36,985 nucleotides of DNA from Pseudomonadota bacterium (GTDB taxonomy: Bacteria > Pseudomonadota > Alphaproteobacteria > Acetobacterales > Acetobacteraceae): positions 1 through 36,985 of the forward strand of contig JAFEFW010000010.1 in the NCBI GenBank assembly GCA_018240405.1, read 5' to 3'. The translations under genes and the position numbers were made by a program. The notes beneath the pieces were generated by a model. The model saw only the letters and a program-made list of their open reading frames with translations, searched no databases and was not told the origin of the DNA. Shown here piece after piece: positions 1 through 7,385 of this stretch (positions are counted from its first letter, which is position 1; the number at the start of each line of letters is the position of its first letter).

Positions 1-380
1 CCATGGGCGTTGGCCGCATGAGCACCAAAATAGGTCGGTCGGCGGTGGCCGTTTCTATCTCGTCGTGGTCGCGATCGGGCCCACCATTCACGGCTTGCGG
101 CGGGAAAATCCGAGGCCAGACAGCACCTTTGTGGCAAAGGCGTGGATGGCGGGCCTTCGCCCGGCATGACGAGAGAGTGCGCAGGAGAGAGAACGGTCTC
201 CGCTCAGTGGCTTATTCTCATGGTAATGAGACCTTCGTTCGCAACCAAAACAACGAGTAGGCGTCGCCGACCTCCTGGTACGCCGTTGTTCCAGCTACGT
301 GCGATTGCGCGAGGCCTCATCCAGGGCACGGCAGCTACGCAACAACCGGTGGCGCACTGTCGAGGATGGCAGCTGTGGAC
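1..380. other. Gene-free left edge
   Basis: No convincing coding region is seen here. Short open frames are Arg/Gly/Pro-rich, as expected from out-of-frame reading of GC-rich DNA, and none has a ribosome-binding site with family-like content. The stretch lies downstream of the minus-strand methyltransferase gene ending at 381. It holds one REP-like imperfect palindrome (144-171). No T-tract terminator hairpin is visible beyond the stop codon of that gene. Confidence 0.6.
144..171. repeat. REP-like intergenic palindrome, copy 1
   Basis: An imperfect inverted repeat has arms reading ATGGCGGGC and CGCCCGGCAT-like around a short CTTC loop, with one mismatch in the stem. A related element occurs at 28520-28549 on the opposite strand. 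Read in one frame, both copies would encode a W-x-A-F-A-R-H string, which shows the shared sequence. Such short palindromes are common between genes in alphaproteobacteria. Function is unknown. Confidence 0.5.
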
Positions 381-1499
381 CTACACCTCGCCCCACACCT
401 CTCGCGCGACTTCCACACAGAGCGCCAGCTTCGCCCACTGTTCTTGCTCAGTCAGGGTGTTGCCTTCCTCGGTCGAGGCAAAGCCGCACTGAGGCGACAA
501 GGCCAGTTGCTCCAGCGGCAGATACTTGGACGCCGCGTCAATCCGTCTTTTCAGCTCGTCCTTGGTCTCCAGCGCACCGCTCTTGCTCGTCACCAGGCCG
601 AGCACGACGATCTTTTTGCCGCGCGGTACAAACCGTAGCGGCTCAAACCCGCCGGCGCGGTCGGTGTCGTATTCCATGAAATACGCATCCGCATCGATCT
701 GGTTGAACAATACCTCAGCCACCGGCTCGTAGCCGCCGGACGCCACCCATGTGGATCGGAAATTGCCGCGGCACAGATGCATGGAGATCGTCATGCCATC
801 GGTCTTTCCCGCGATGGCCCGGTTCAGCATGGTCGCGTAGATTCCCAGCAGGTTCTCGACATGCTCGCCCCGCGCCTTCAAACCGGCGATCTGCTCGGGA
901 TCGCACAGATAGGCGATATTGACCTCGTCCAGCTGCAGATACCGGCAGCCCGCCGCGCCGAAGGCGCCGACCGCCTTGTGATAAGCCTCTCCCAGATCGT
1001 GGAAGAACGGCTCTAATGTGGGGTACGCCGCGCGATCAATGGCATCACGCCCGCCGCGGAAATGCACGACCGACGGCGCCGGGATTGTCTGTTTCGGCAA
1101 CGCTGTTTGCACATGCTCTGCGAGAAACCGGAAATGGTCGACCATGATCGGCTTCGTCCAGGCAATCCGGCCGTTGACCCGCAGCTTGTGGGTCAGCGGA
1201 ACGCCGCCCTTGAATTGAATTTTCTCTTCCGGTTCATAGATCTCCACGCCATCTAGGCCCGACACGAAATCATAATGCCAATACGCGCGCCGATACTCGC
1301 CATCGGTGGCGGCGCGCAGGCCGAGCGATTCCTGCTTTGCAATGGCTGTCGCGACACAGCGATCCTCGACCACCCGCAGCGCGTCGGCGGCAAGTGTGCC
1401 GGCTTTCCACGCGGCACGCGCGGCCTGGAGTTCCTTCGGCCGCAATAGACTGCCGACATGGTCGGCTCTGAAGGGCGGCGTATCAGCGGCCTTGGGCAT
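381..1499 (-). CDS. MetE C-terminal-type methyltransferase (cobalamin-independent methionine synthase II family)
   Basis: This 372-residue protein belongs to the uroporphyrinogen decarboxylase/methionine synthase-II barrel family, whose members move a methyl or alkyl group onto a thiol held by zinc. The N-terminal DHVGSLLRP motif is typical. The zinc ligands are visible: His241 and Cys243 in MHLCRGN and Cys338 in SPQCGF. The length matches stand-alone family members, which lack the N-terminal half of full MetE (about 750 residues). The start at 1499 is chosen because AGGAG lies just upstream; an in-frame start at 1559 would run back over the hydrolase stop. It lies 35 bp downstream of the hydrolase gene and is probably co-transcribed with it. 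The thiol acceptor is unknown: homocysteine is possible, but members of this family also act on other thiols such as coenzyme M. Family assignment is firm, substrate is not. Confidence 0.88.
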   Translation of the reverse strand: MPKAADTPPFRADHVGSLLRPKELQAARAAWKAGTLAADALRVVEDRCVATAIAKQESLGLRAATDGEYRRAYWHYDFVSGLDGVEIYEPEEKIQFKGGVPLTHKLRVNGRIAWTKPIMVDHFRFLAEHVQTALPKQTIPAPSVVHFRGGRDAIDRAAYPTLEPFFHDLGEAYHKAVGAFGAAGCRYLQLDEVNIAYLCDPEQIAGLKARGEHVENLLGIYATMLNRAIAGKTDGMTISMHLCRGNFRSTWVASGGYEPVAEVLFNQIDADAYFMEYDTDRAGGFEPLRFVPRGKKIVVLGLVTSKSGALETKDELKRRIDAASKYLPLEQLALSPQCGFASTEEGNTLTEQEQWAKLALCVEVAREVWGEV

Positions 1500-1534
1500 G
1501 GTATTCTCCTGCAATGAGATCGGGGCGACGGCGG

Positions 1535-2326
1535 TCAAAGTCCGATGCGGCCGATCCAATCAGCGACGGCCTCGACGACGGCCGCCGGTTGTTCCGGGAT
1601 CAAGGCGTGGCTGGCGTCGCGGATCAAAACCACCTGCACCCGGTCAGCACCAAGGTCGATCTTGATATCCTCGCGCGTCGCCGGCGGCCGCCACGGATCG
1701 AACTCGGCTTGCAGGTCCAGCACCGGCGCCGACCCGGCGTGCCACCACTCTTCAATCGGCGTTGCCGCACTCGCCGCACGCTGGCTGCGTGCCGCGGCCG
1801 GATGCCAATTGTGCAGCCACACAGTTGGGTCGTGACCCGGCGCGAAGAACGCGGTCTGCAGCGCGGCGATCCGCGCCTGCCGCGGCCGCGTCGGATCCGC
1901 AGCAACGCCGAGCGCTTCGCGCAGCGCCGGATCGATCGCCCGGGCAGCCGCGGCCGCAAGAATGACGCCGCGCACACGGCGCGGATGGTCAGACGCCAGG
2001 CAGCGTGCCACCCATTGGCCAAAGGCGTGGCCCAGGACGAATGCCGGACCGCTGCCCAACTGCTCGATCACCGCGGCCACGTCGTGTGCATAGTCGTGCA
2101 GCGTTAACCCGGTCATCGGGCCGGTACTGGCGCACATACCGCGCGGCTGGGGGCGAAGCACACGCAGGCCGTGTGCGGAAAAGCGCGCTGCGAGATCGTC
2201 GAAATCCTCGGAATCACGGGACGAGGACGGCAGCAGGACCAGCGTCGTCAGTCCATCAGGATTGTCTTCGATCACGTCGATGCGGACGGACTCGTACCTG
2301 ACCGACACGCGGCGTCGTGACGCCAT
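1535..2326 (-). CDS. Alpha/beta hydrolase-fold protein with Ala at the nucleophile position
   Basis: This 263-residue protein has an alpha/beta-hydrolase fold. The nucleophile elbow reads GHAFGQ (residues 99-104), so the usual catalytic Ser is Ala101, encoded by GCC. The other two triad positions look intact: Asp210 (AEFDPW) and His240 (DASHAL). GGAGGAAGC stands 4 nt before the ATG at 2326 and supports this start. The gene is first in a minus-strand pair with the MetE-type methyltransferase (35-bp gap), so the two may act in one pathway. Without a nucleophile it cannot use the standard Ser acyl-enzyme route. It may be a binding protein or use another mechanism, as cofactor-free lyases and dioxygenases of this fold do. 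I recall similar GHAFG elbows in other alphaproteobacterial members, so this may be a subfamily trait rather than a local mutation. Confidence 0.85.
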   Translation of the reverse strand: MASRRRVSVRYESVRIDVIEDNPDGLTTLVLLPSSSRDSEDFDDLAARFSAHGLRVLRPQPRGMCASTGPMTGLTLHDYAHDVAAVIEQLGSGPAFVLGHAFGQWVARCLASDHPRRVRGVILAAAAARAIDPALREALGVAADPTRPRQARIAALQTAFFAPGHDPTVWLHNWHPAAARSQRAASAATPIEEWWHAGSAPVLDLQAEFDPWRPPATREDIKIDLGADRVQVVLIRDASHALIPEQPAAVVEAVADWIGRIGL

Positions 2327-2464
2327 GCTGCTTCCTCCGGATCGCGTTGCGTGCAGGCTACCGCCGCGGCGCCTGCGGTGGAAGACGCCTGCTTCGGACC
2401 GTCAATGCCTGACCAGGCTGCGCGCGGCCTGCGCACCGCACGTCAGAGCCGCAAGAGGGAAACA

Positions 2465-2509
2465 TGGTGTAGCGGCTATACGGGCGTGTGAAATGCTTCC
2501 TCTACACCA
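2465..2509. promoter_or_regulatory. 8-bp inverted repeat between divergent genes
   Basis: TGGTGTAG at 2465-2472 and CTACACCA at 2502-2509 form a perfect inverted repeat separated by 29 bp. It lies in the 251-bp region between the divergent hydrolase (start 2326) and FHA-phosphatase (start 2578) genes. It could be a dimeric operator or an RNA hairpin in the leader of the phosphatase gene. No clear -35/-10 pair could be placed with confidence. Confidence 0.3.
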
Positions 2510-2577
2510 GAGGGCGTTTGCGCTATGAGAAAGAAACACGCACACTATGCGTCACTGCATGCAATTGGAGTTCGCAG

Positions 2578-3726
2578 ATGTCTGAGGCCGGGCGGGGACC
2601 GGACGATAATACCATGCGGGAAGACGCGACGATGGTCTTCCGCCTGCCAACTGACACGCGCGTTGCAGCCCGGACAAACGACCCGGTGCATTTTCTGCAC
2701 CTGCTGGAAGGTGAGCCGCCGTTTAAGCGGATTCCGCTGGAGCATCCGCCGCTGACCGTGGGCCGGCAGGAGCCGGCCAACATCGTGCTTGCCGGCGGGA
2801 CCGTCTCCCGGCGGCACTGCCGCTTCTCGCGCGATGGGGACCGCATGCTGCTGGAGGATCTAGGCTCCACCAACGGCACCCTGGTCAACAGCAAGCCGCT
2901 GAGCACGCCGGTCGCGTTGCTGGACGGCGACGTGATTTCGATTGGCGCCTACCAGTTGCGCTATCACCGGCGCAGCGCGGAACTGGATGCCGAGGCCGAC
3001 GCGATGGAAGGCGAACTACGCGATGCGGCGGCCTATGTCGAATCGATCCTGCCGCCCCCGATCACCAGCGGTCCGGTCCTGGCGGAATGGTTTTACCGCC
3101 CCAGCACGCAGTTGGCGGGCGACGCGTTCGGCTACCAGATGCTCGATGACCAGCACTTCATGGCTTTCGTGCTGGATGTGTCCGGGCACGGCATTGGGCC
3201 AGCTCTGTATTCTGTGTCGGTCGCGAACGTGCTGCGCCAGCACCTGCTGCCGGGAGCGGACTTTCGGGATCCAAGTGCGGTCGTAACTGCGTTGAATAAC
3301 ATGTTCCCGATGGAGCAGCATAACGGCCTGTTCTTCACGATCTGGTACGGCGTCTACAACGTCCCGACCCGCACACTGAGTTTTGCCTCCGGCGGTCATC
3401 ATCCGGCCTATCTCGTGCTGCCGGGCGCGACCCAGGCTATGCCCGTCGGGACCCGCAATCCTGCTGTCGGCTTTACCGAGGGCCGGGTGTTTAAGGCTGC
3501 GAGCGCGCCCGTGCTGCCCGGCAGTGCGTTGCACCTGTTCAGCGATGGCGTGTTCGAGATCGTCGATGACGACGGTCAGCACTGGAACATCGACACGCTC
3601 TCGGACCTGTTGCCGGAGGTGTCGGGTGAGGGAGGACCGAGGACGCTCTACGACAGGGTGCGGTCCGTCGCTCGCGGCGGCCGACTGGACGACGATTTTT
3701 CGTCAATCCTGCTACGGTTTCCGTAA
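2578..3726 (+). CDS. FHA domain-PP2C (SpoIIE-type) serine/threonine phosphatase
   Basis: This 382-residue fusion has a phosphothreonine-binding FHA domain (about residues 40-130) and a SpoIIE/RsbU-type PPM phosphatase domain (about 150-382). FHA hallmarks are GR at 62-63, S77-x-x-H80 and DLGSTNGT at 94-101. The phosphatase shows the metal-binding motifs LAGD (about 180), LDVSGHG (about 198), ASGGHHPAY, LFSDGVFE and a terminal DDDFSS, so it should be active. There is no signal peptide or membrane segment, so it is cytoplasmic. The start at 2578 has GGAG 8 nt upstream; a longer frame from 2488 lacks this and reads as non-coding. The FHA domain probably docks the phosphatase on a phosphoprotein. 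No kinase, anti-sigma factor or anti-anti-sigma factor lies next to it, so the partner is unknown. It stands alone, divergent from the hydrolase gene. Confidence 0.9.
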   Translation: MSEAGRGPDDNTMREDATMVFRLPTDTRVAARTNDPVHFLHLLEGEPPFKRIPLEHPPLTVGRQEPANIVLAGGTVSRRHCRFSRDGDRMLLEDLGSTNGTLVNSKPLSTPVALLDGDVISIGAYQLRYHRRSAELDAEADAMEGELRDAAAYVESILPPPITSGPVLAEWFYRPSTQLAGDAFGYQMLDDQHFMAFVLDVSGHGIGPALYSVSVANVLRQHLLPGADFRDPSAVVTALNNMFPMEQHNGLFFTIWYGVYNVPTRTLSFASGGHHPAYLVLPGATQAMPVGTRNPAVGFTEGRVFKAASAPVLPGSALHLFSDGVFEIVDDDGQHWNIDTLSDLLPEVSGEGGPRTLYDRVRSVARGGRLDDDFSSILLRFP

Positions 3727-3785
3727 GCGGGCCGCGGCCGGTCCGGGCTCGGGCGGACTGTCCGACGATCCGCGCCGGCTTCGGC

Positions 3786-5033
3786 TTAACCGCCAGCGCG
3801 CGGCAGCCAGCCACCGCTGACCGGCCGGGCAATGGGCACACGCAGCGCCCGTGCATTGACCCAGAGGGCATACGGGTAGACCAACACCTGCGCCGCGGTC
3901 CAAACCACGACAGCATGCCAAGGGTCCGCCGGTCGGACGAGGATCACGCCGCCGCAGGCCAGGAGCAGGCCACCAATGTTGCCGTAGAGCGTAAAGCGCG
4001 CCTGGCCGAGGGCCACCAACGCCACACCGGCGGGAAACATCAGCGTTGAGAGCGCCATCAACCCGACCAGTGGCATCGCTGCCCGGCCGCTGATCGCCCA
4101 GCCCGGGCCCATCACCAGCGCGACCACCGGACCCAGCATCACCGCCAGCGCAAGGCAGATGGGAGTGACCACGCAGATCGAACGGCGGACCCAAAGGTCC
4201 ACCTGCCCCAGCATGGCAATGCGGTCGTGCTGGTGTTCGGAAAAGACCGGAAGCATCAGGCGCCACAGGGCGGTGAACGTCAGCTCCCGCACGGTATCCA
4301 CCAGGCGGAAGGCGATATGGACCTGGCCCAGCACCGCCGCACCGGCAGAGCCGCCGACCATCAGCGCAAACACCCGGTAGCGGGCGATCAGCACGATTGT
4401 CGATGCCGTCAACGGCAACCCGATCCGCAGCAGGTCCCGGACATGCGACCATGCCAGCGAGGGCGCAGGCCGCCAGCCACGGCTGATCAGCAGCGCCAGC
4501 GCACCGGCCAGCGAGGTCACTGCCTGCTGGCAGACCACCGCCCATCCGCCGGCACCGGCCGCTGCGGTCGCAACACCGACAGCGGTGCCCAGTCCCTGGC
4601 CGATCAGGGTGCGCAGTGCCAGGCTCCGATAGGCGCGTTCCCGCGTCAGCAGACCCTGGATTGCGCCGGCCGCTCCCACCAGCGGCAACGGCACAGCCAG
4701 CACCAGTGCCATTGCTACAAGGCGTGGGTCCCGCAGCATCTCCGCAAGCCCCCAGCCAGAGGCCGCCTGGATCGCACCGGCGCCACAGCCGATCGCCGTC
4801 GAGGCCCAGAAGGCGCTGGACAAAACCGGCGGCTCCAGTGTCGGCCGCTGCACCAGCGCGTCGGCGAACAGCGCGTTCACCACCACCCACAGGACAATGT
4901 GCACGGCCACCGCCGATGCGCCGATGCCCAGCTCGGCTGGCCCGATCATACGGGCAATGACAAATGAGGTGACAATCGACAGTACGGCGGAAATCGCGGC
5001 TTCGAGGCCGGACCACAGAGCATCGCTGCTCAT
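3786..5033 (-). CDS. Wzx-type polysaccharide flippase (MOP superfamily)
   Basis: This 415-residue polytopic membrane protein has about twelve hydrophobic segments. The start (SDALWSGLEAAISAVLSI followed by ARMIGPAELG) is typical of the polysaccharide-transporter/Wzx branch of the MOP superfamily, which flips undecaprenyl-linked repeat units across the inner membrane. The ATG at 5033 overlaps the stop of the upstream gene in an ATGA, so translation is probably coupled; an in-frame start at 5090 would lie inside that gene. It is the last gene of the minus-strand run wzc-like, galE, membrane protein, flippase. The 3' end is convergent with the FHA-phosphatase gene, with 59 bp between stops. The substrate cannot be read from sequence. 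Confidence 0.86.
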   Translation of the reverse strand: MSSDALWSGLEAAISAVLSIVTSFVIARMIGPAELGIGASAVAVHIVLWVVVNALFADALVQRPTLEPPVLSSAFWASTAIGCGAGAIQAASGWGLAEMLRDPRLVAMALVLAVPLPLVGAAGAIQGLLTRERAYRSLALRTLIGQGLGTAVGVATAAAGAGGWAVVCQQAVTSLAGALALLISRGWRPAPSLAWSHVRDLLRIGLPLTASTIVLIARYRVFALMVGGSAGAAVLGQVHIAFRLVDTVRELTFTALWRLMLPVFSEHQHDRIAMLGQVDLWVRRSICVVTPICLALAVMLGPVVALVMGPGWAISGRAAMPLVGLMALSTLMFPAGVALVALGQARFTLYGNIGGLLLACGGVILVRPADPWHAVVVWTAAQVLVYPYALWVNARALRVPIARPVSGGWLPRAGG

Positions 5034-6403
5034 GCATCCCGGCGCCGTGACGCGGCGAAGCAGAGCCCTCCGATGAACGGTGGCAGCCACATGATTCGCG
5101 CCTGGTAGCGGTCATGGGGCGCCGACAGCGCGCCGGTGATCGCTGCCGCCATCGGTACCGCCAGCAACACGCCGAGTAGAAATCCGGCAGATAACAGCCG
5201 CCGGTGCAGTGCCCCAGGCAGCATCACTGCGCAGGCGGCGATGCCCAGGACACCGACGGTCACGTGGATTGCCTTCAGCCAGGGCGGCAGTATCAGCAGG
5301 CCACGCTGCTGCATCGCGTTCGTGTAGCGGGCCTGTTCGGCCATCGGGAAGTCGCGTGCAAGCCACGGCGTCACCTGCCGCGTCCATGGCTCCAGCCCGT
5401 CGCCACTGGCGAAACGGGTAAGTTGCCGTCCCGTGTTGTCGAGTGCGGCCGCGGCGACCCCGAGCGGATCGTTCCGAACCGCCGCGGCGATGATCTCGCT
5501 GGCATCGGCGGATACCATTTTCGCGCCGCCGGCCAGCACCAGCGGACTGTCTGCGGCCCACAGGAACTCATCCGAGTCCGCCGGCAGCCGGTCGACATAG
5601 GGGCAGAGGCGCCAGTCGCGCGCCGGGCAGTCCCGCCGCAGTTCGGCGGCTGCCGGTCCGTCGGCGATCAAACGGGCAAGGTAGAAAACGTTCCCGAACG
5701 GCGATGGCGACAGGCGGTGATGGGCTGCGAAATTGGCTGTGCATAGCGCAGCCAGCGCAAGCAGCGGTGCGATCGTGGCGGGCAGGATGGCGCGGGCGGG
5801 CAGGCGACGCCGCCACACCGCCAGCGGGGCCAGAGTCACGATGAGGCCAAGCACCAACGGGATGCTCGATTGCTGCGTCGACGTCATGAATCCGGCCAGT
5901 ACGATCAACGTCCATCGCTCTGCACCGCAAATTTCATCCGGCGCCCAGGCCAGGATGATCGTCACCAGGATCAGTAACGGCGTGAACAGGTCCGGCATGA
6001 CCTCGCTGGTGAGAAACGGCAGCCAGGTGAGGGCCGACAGCAGGGCGACGGCAGTGGTGAAGGCTGGCCAGGTAAGACCGGGCAGCAACGTGCGACACGC
6101 CACGCGCAGGACAGCGACCGCGAGTAACGCCTGGACAACGACGATCGGCCAGAGTGATCGCGCGCCATGTAGCGGCAGGATGAACAGGCTGTAGAAGATC
6201 GGGCGGTCCCAGCCAGCATACCGATGCACCGCCTGCGACAGATACGTGCCAGTGTCGGCAAAGACGATGGGATATCGATTCCACGCTGCGGGCCAAAGCA
6301 ACAGCGCTGCTGCGAGCCCGCCCCAGACAACGGCTGCCGCGATCCCGCTCGGCGGAGCGGGGACCGGCCACGCGCGTCCCGGGCGGAACGGTTTAGTTGC
6401 CAT
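5030..6403 (-). CDS. Polytopic membrane protein in polysaccharide operon, GT-C-like or polymerase candidate
   Basis: This is a 457-residue protein of about nine to eleven membrane segments with a large hydrophilic loop of roughly 140 residues (about 240-385) that is probably periplasmic. After the first membrane segment comes FADTGTYL and then a PIFYSLFILP segment. An acidic residue in the first outer loop is also a feature of GT-C glycosyltransferases, but I cannot assign a family with confidence. The start at 6403 (MATKPF) overlaps the end of galE by 11 bp, with GGAGGG just upstream; a longer frame to 6529 would lie in galE. The next gene, the flippase, overlaps by 4 bp. No Wzy-type polymerase is otherwise present in this operon, so a polymerase or membrane glycosyltransferase role is a reasonable guess and no more. 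Confidence 0.72.
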   Translation of the reverse strand: MATKPFRPGRAWPVPAPPSGIAAAVVWGGLAAALLLWPAAWNRYPIVFADTGTYLSQAVHRYAGWDRPIFYSLFILPLHGARSLWPIVVVQALLAVAVLRVACRTLLPGLTWPAFTTAVALLSALTWLPFLTSEVMPDLFTPLLILVTIILAWAPDEICGAERWTLIVLAGFMTSTQQSSIPLVLGLIVTLAPLAVWRRRLPARAILPATIAPLLALAALCTANFAAHHRLSPSPFGNVFYLARLIADGPAAAELRRDCPARDWRLCPYVDRLPADSDEFLWAADSPLVLAGGAKMVSADASEIIAAAVRNDPLGVAAAALDNTGRQLTRFASGDGLEPWTRQVTPWLARDFPMAEQARYTNAMQQRGLLILPPWLKAIHVTVGVLGIAACAVMLPGALHRRLLSAGFLLGVLLAVPMAAAITGALSAPHDRYQARIMWLPPFIGGLCFAASRRRDA

Positions 6404-7379
6404 AACCCTCCGGATGCGCTTTTCGCCATGCCAGGGCGGTGGCCACAATGGCATCGAGATCATCGAGCACTGGCTGCCAGCCCGCCGCTTTGGCGCGATC
6501 GGATGCGGCCACCAGCGCCGGCGCATCACCGGGGCGCCGCGGGGCGATCTGGAATGGCACTGTCAGTCCGGAAATCCGCTCGACGGCGGTAATGACCTCG
6601 CGAACCGAATGGCCGTTGCCGTTGCCAAGGTTCCAGACCAATGACCCGTGGTCGAGTTGTCGCAGCGCCAGCAGGTGGGCCTGCGCAAGATCGGTCACGT
6701 GTACATAGTCGCGGATGCAGGTGCCATCCCGCGTCGGGTAGTCGTCGCCGAACACATCCAGCGGTGGCCGCCGCCCGAGCGCGGCATCGATCACCAGGGG
6801 GATCAGGTGGCTTTCGGGACGGTGATCCTCGCCCAGTCGGCCGTCCGGATCGGCTCCGGCGGCGTTGAAATAGCGCAGGCAGGCGTGGCGGAGGCCGTGC
6901 ACGCGGCCGGCCCAATGCAGCGCACGCTCAATCATCCACTTGCTGTCGCCATAGGCCGACTGCGGATCGATCAGTGCCGTCTCGTCGATCAGGCGGCTGT
7001 CCGCGACGTTGAACAGCGCCGCGGTGGAGGACAGAACGAAGCGGTTTACGCCGTGGCGGACGCAGGCTTCGATGAGCCGTATGCCGTTGCCGACATTATC
7101 CGCCAGGTAGCGCATGGGGTCGCGCATGCTTTCGCCAACCTGTGACAGCGACGCGAAATGGAACACGGCGTCAAAGCGCTGTGCGGTGAAGACCTGTTCC
7201 AGCGTGGCAGCATCGGCGAGATCCGCCTCTACGAAATCGGCACCAGGCGCTACTGCGGCACGATGACCAGTCCGTAGATTGTCAAGGATGGTGACCCGGG
7301 CTCCCTGCTCAACGAGTGACAGGACGAGATGACTTCCGACATATCCCGCGCCTCCCGTAACCAGAAATGTTTCGACCAT
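6393..7379 (-). CDS. galE: UDP-glucose 4-epimerase
   Basis: This 328-residue short-chain dehydrogenase/reductase-type epimerase interconverts UDP-glucose and UDP-galactose in the cytoplasm using bound NAD. The Rossmann motif TGGAGYVGSH is at residues 8-17, the catalytic Tyr143 and Lys147 lie in AYGDSK, and SSTA is at 117-120. RYFNAAGA and the RDYVHVTDLA segment are characteristic of GalE. The length is normal. It sits 6 bp downstream of the BY-kinase gene and overlaps the next gene by 11 bp, so it supplies galactose donors for the polysaccharide made by this locus. An epimerase acting on N-acetylated sugars is possible but less likely. Confidence 0.93.
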   Translation of the reverse strand: MVETFLVTGGAGYVGSHLVLSLVEQGARVTILDNLRTGHRAAVAPGADFVEADLADAATLEQVFTAQRFDAVFHFASLSQVGESMRDPMRYLADNVGNGIRLIEACVRHGVNRFVLSSTAALFNVADSRLIDETALIDPQSAYGDSKWMIERALHWAGRVHGLRHACLRYFNAAGADPDGRLGEDHRPESHLIPLVIDAALGRRPPLDVFGDDYPTRDGTCIRDYVHVTDLAQAHLLALRQLDHGSLVWNLGNGNGHSVREVITAVERISGLTVPFQIAPRRPGDAPALVAASDRAKAAGWQPVLDDLDAIVATALAWRKAHPEGYGN

Positions 7380-7385
7380 GTGCCG

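Noticed and set aside
1500-2326. A cobalamin or SAM riboswitch for the MetE-type gene
   Set aside because: The gene follows the hydrolase gene by 35 bp, leaving no leader, and nothing upstream of the hydrolase resembles these riboswitches.
3712-5115. A 467-residue minus-strand open frame overlapping the flippase gene
   Set aside because: It is rich in Gly, Arg, Pro and Cys with no membrane pattern, lies in another frame of the flippase and has no start signal. The flippase frame has clear membrane segments and an ATGA-coupled start.
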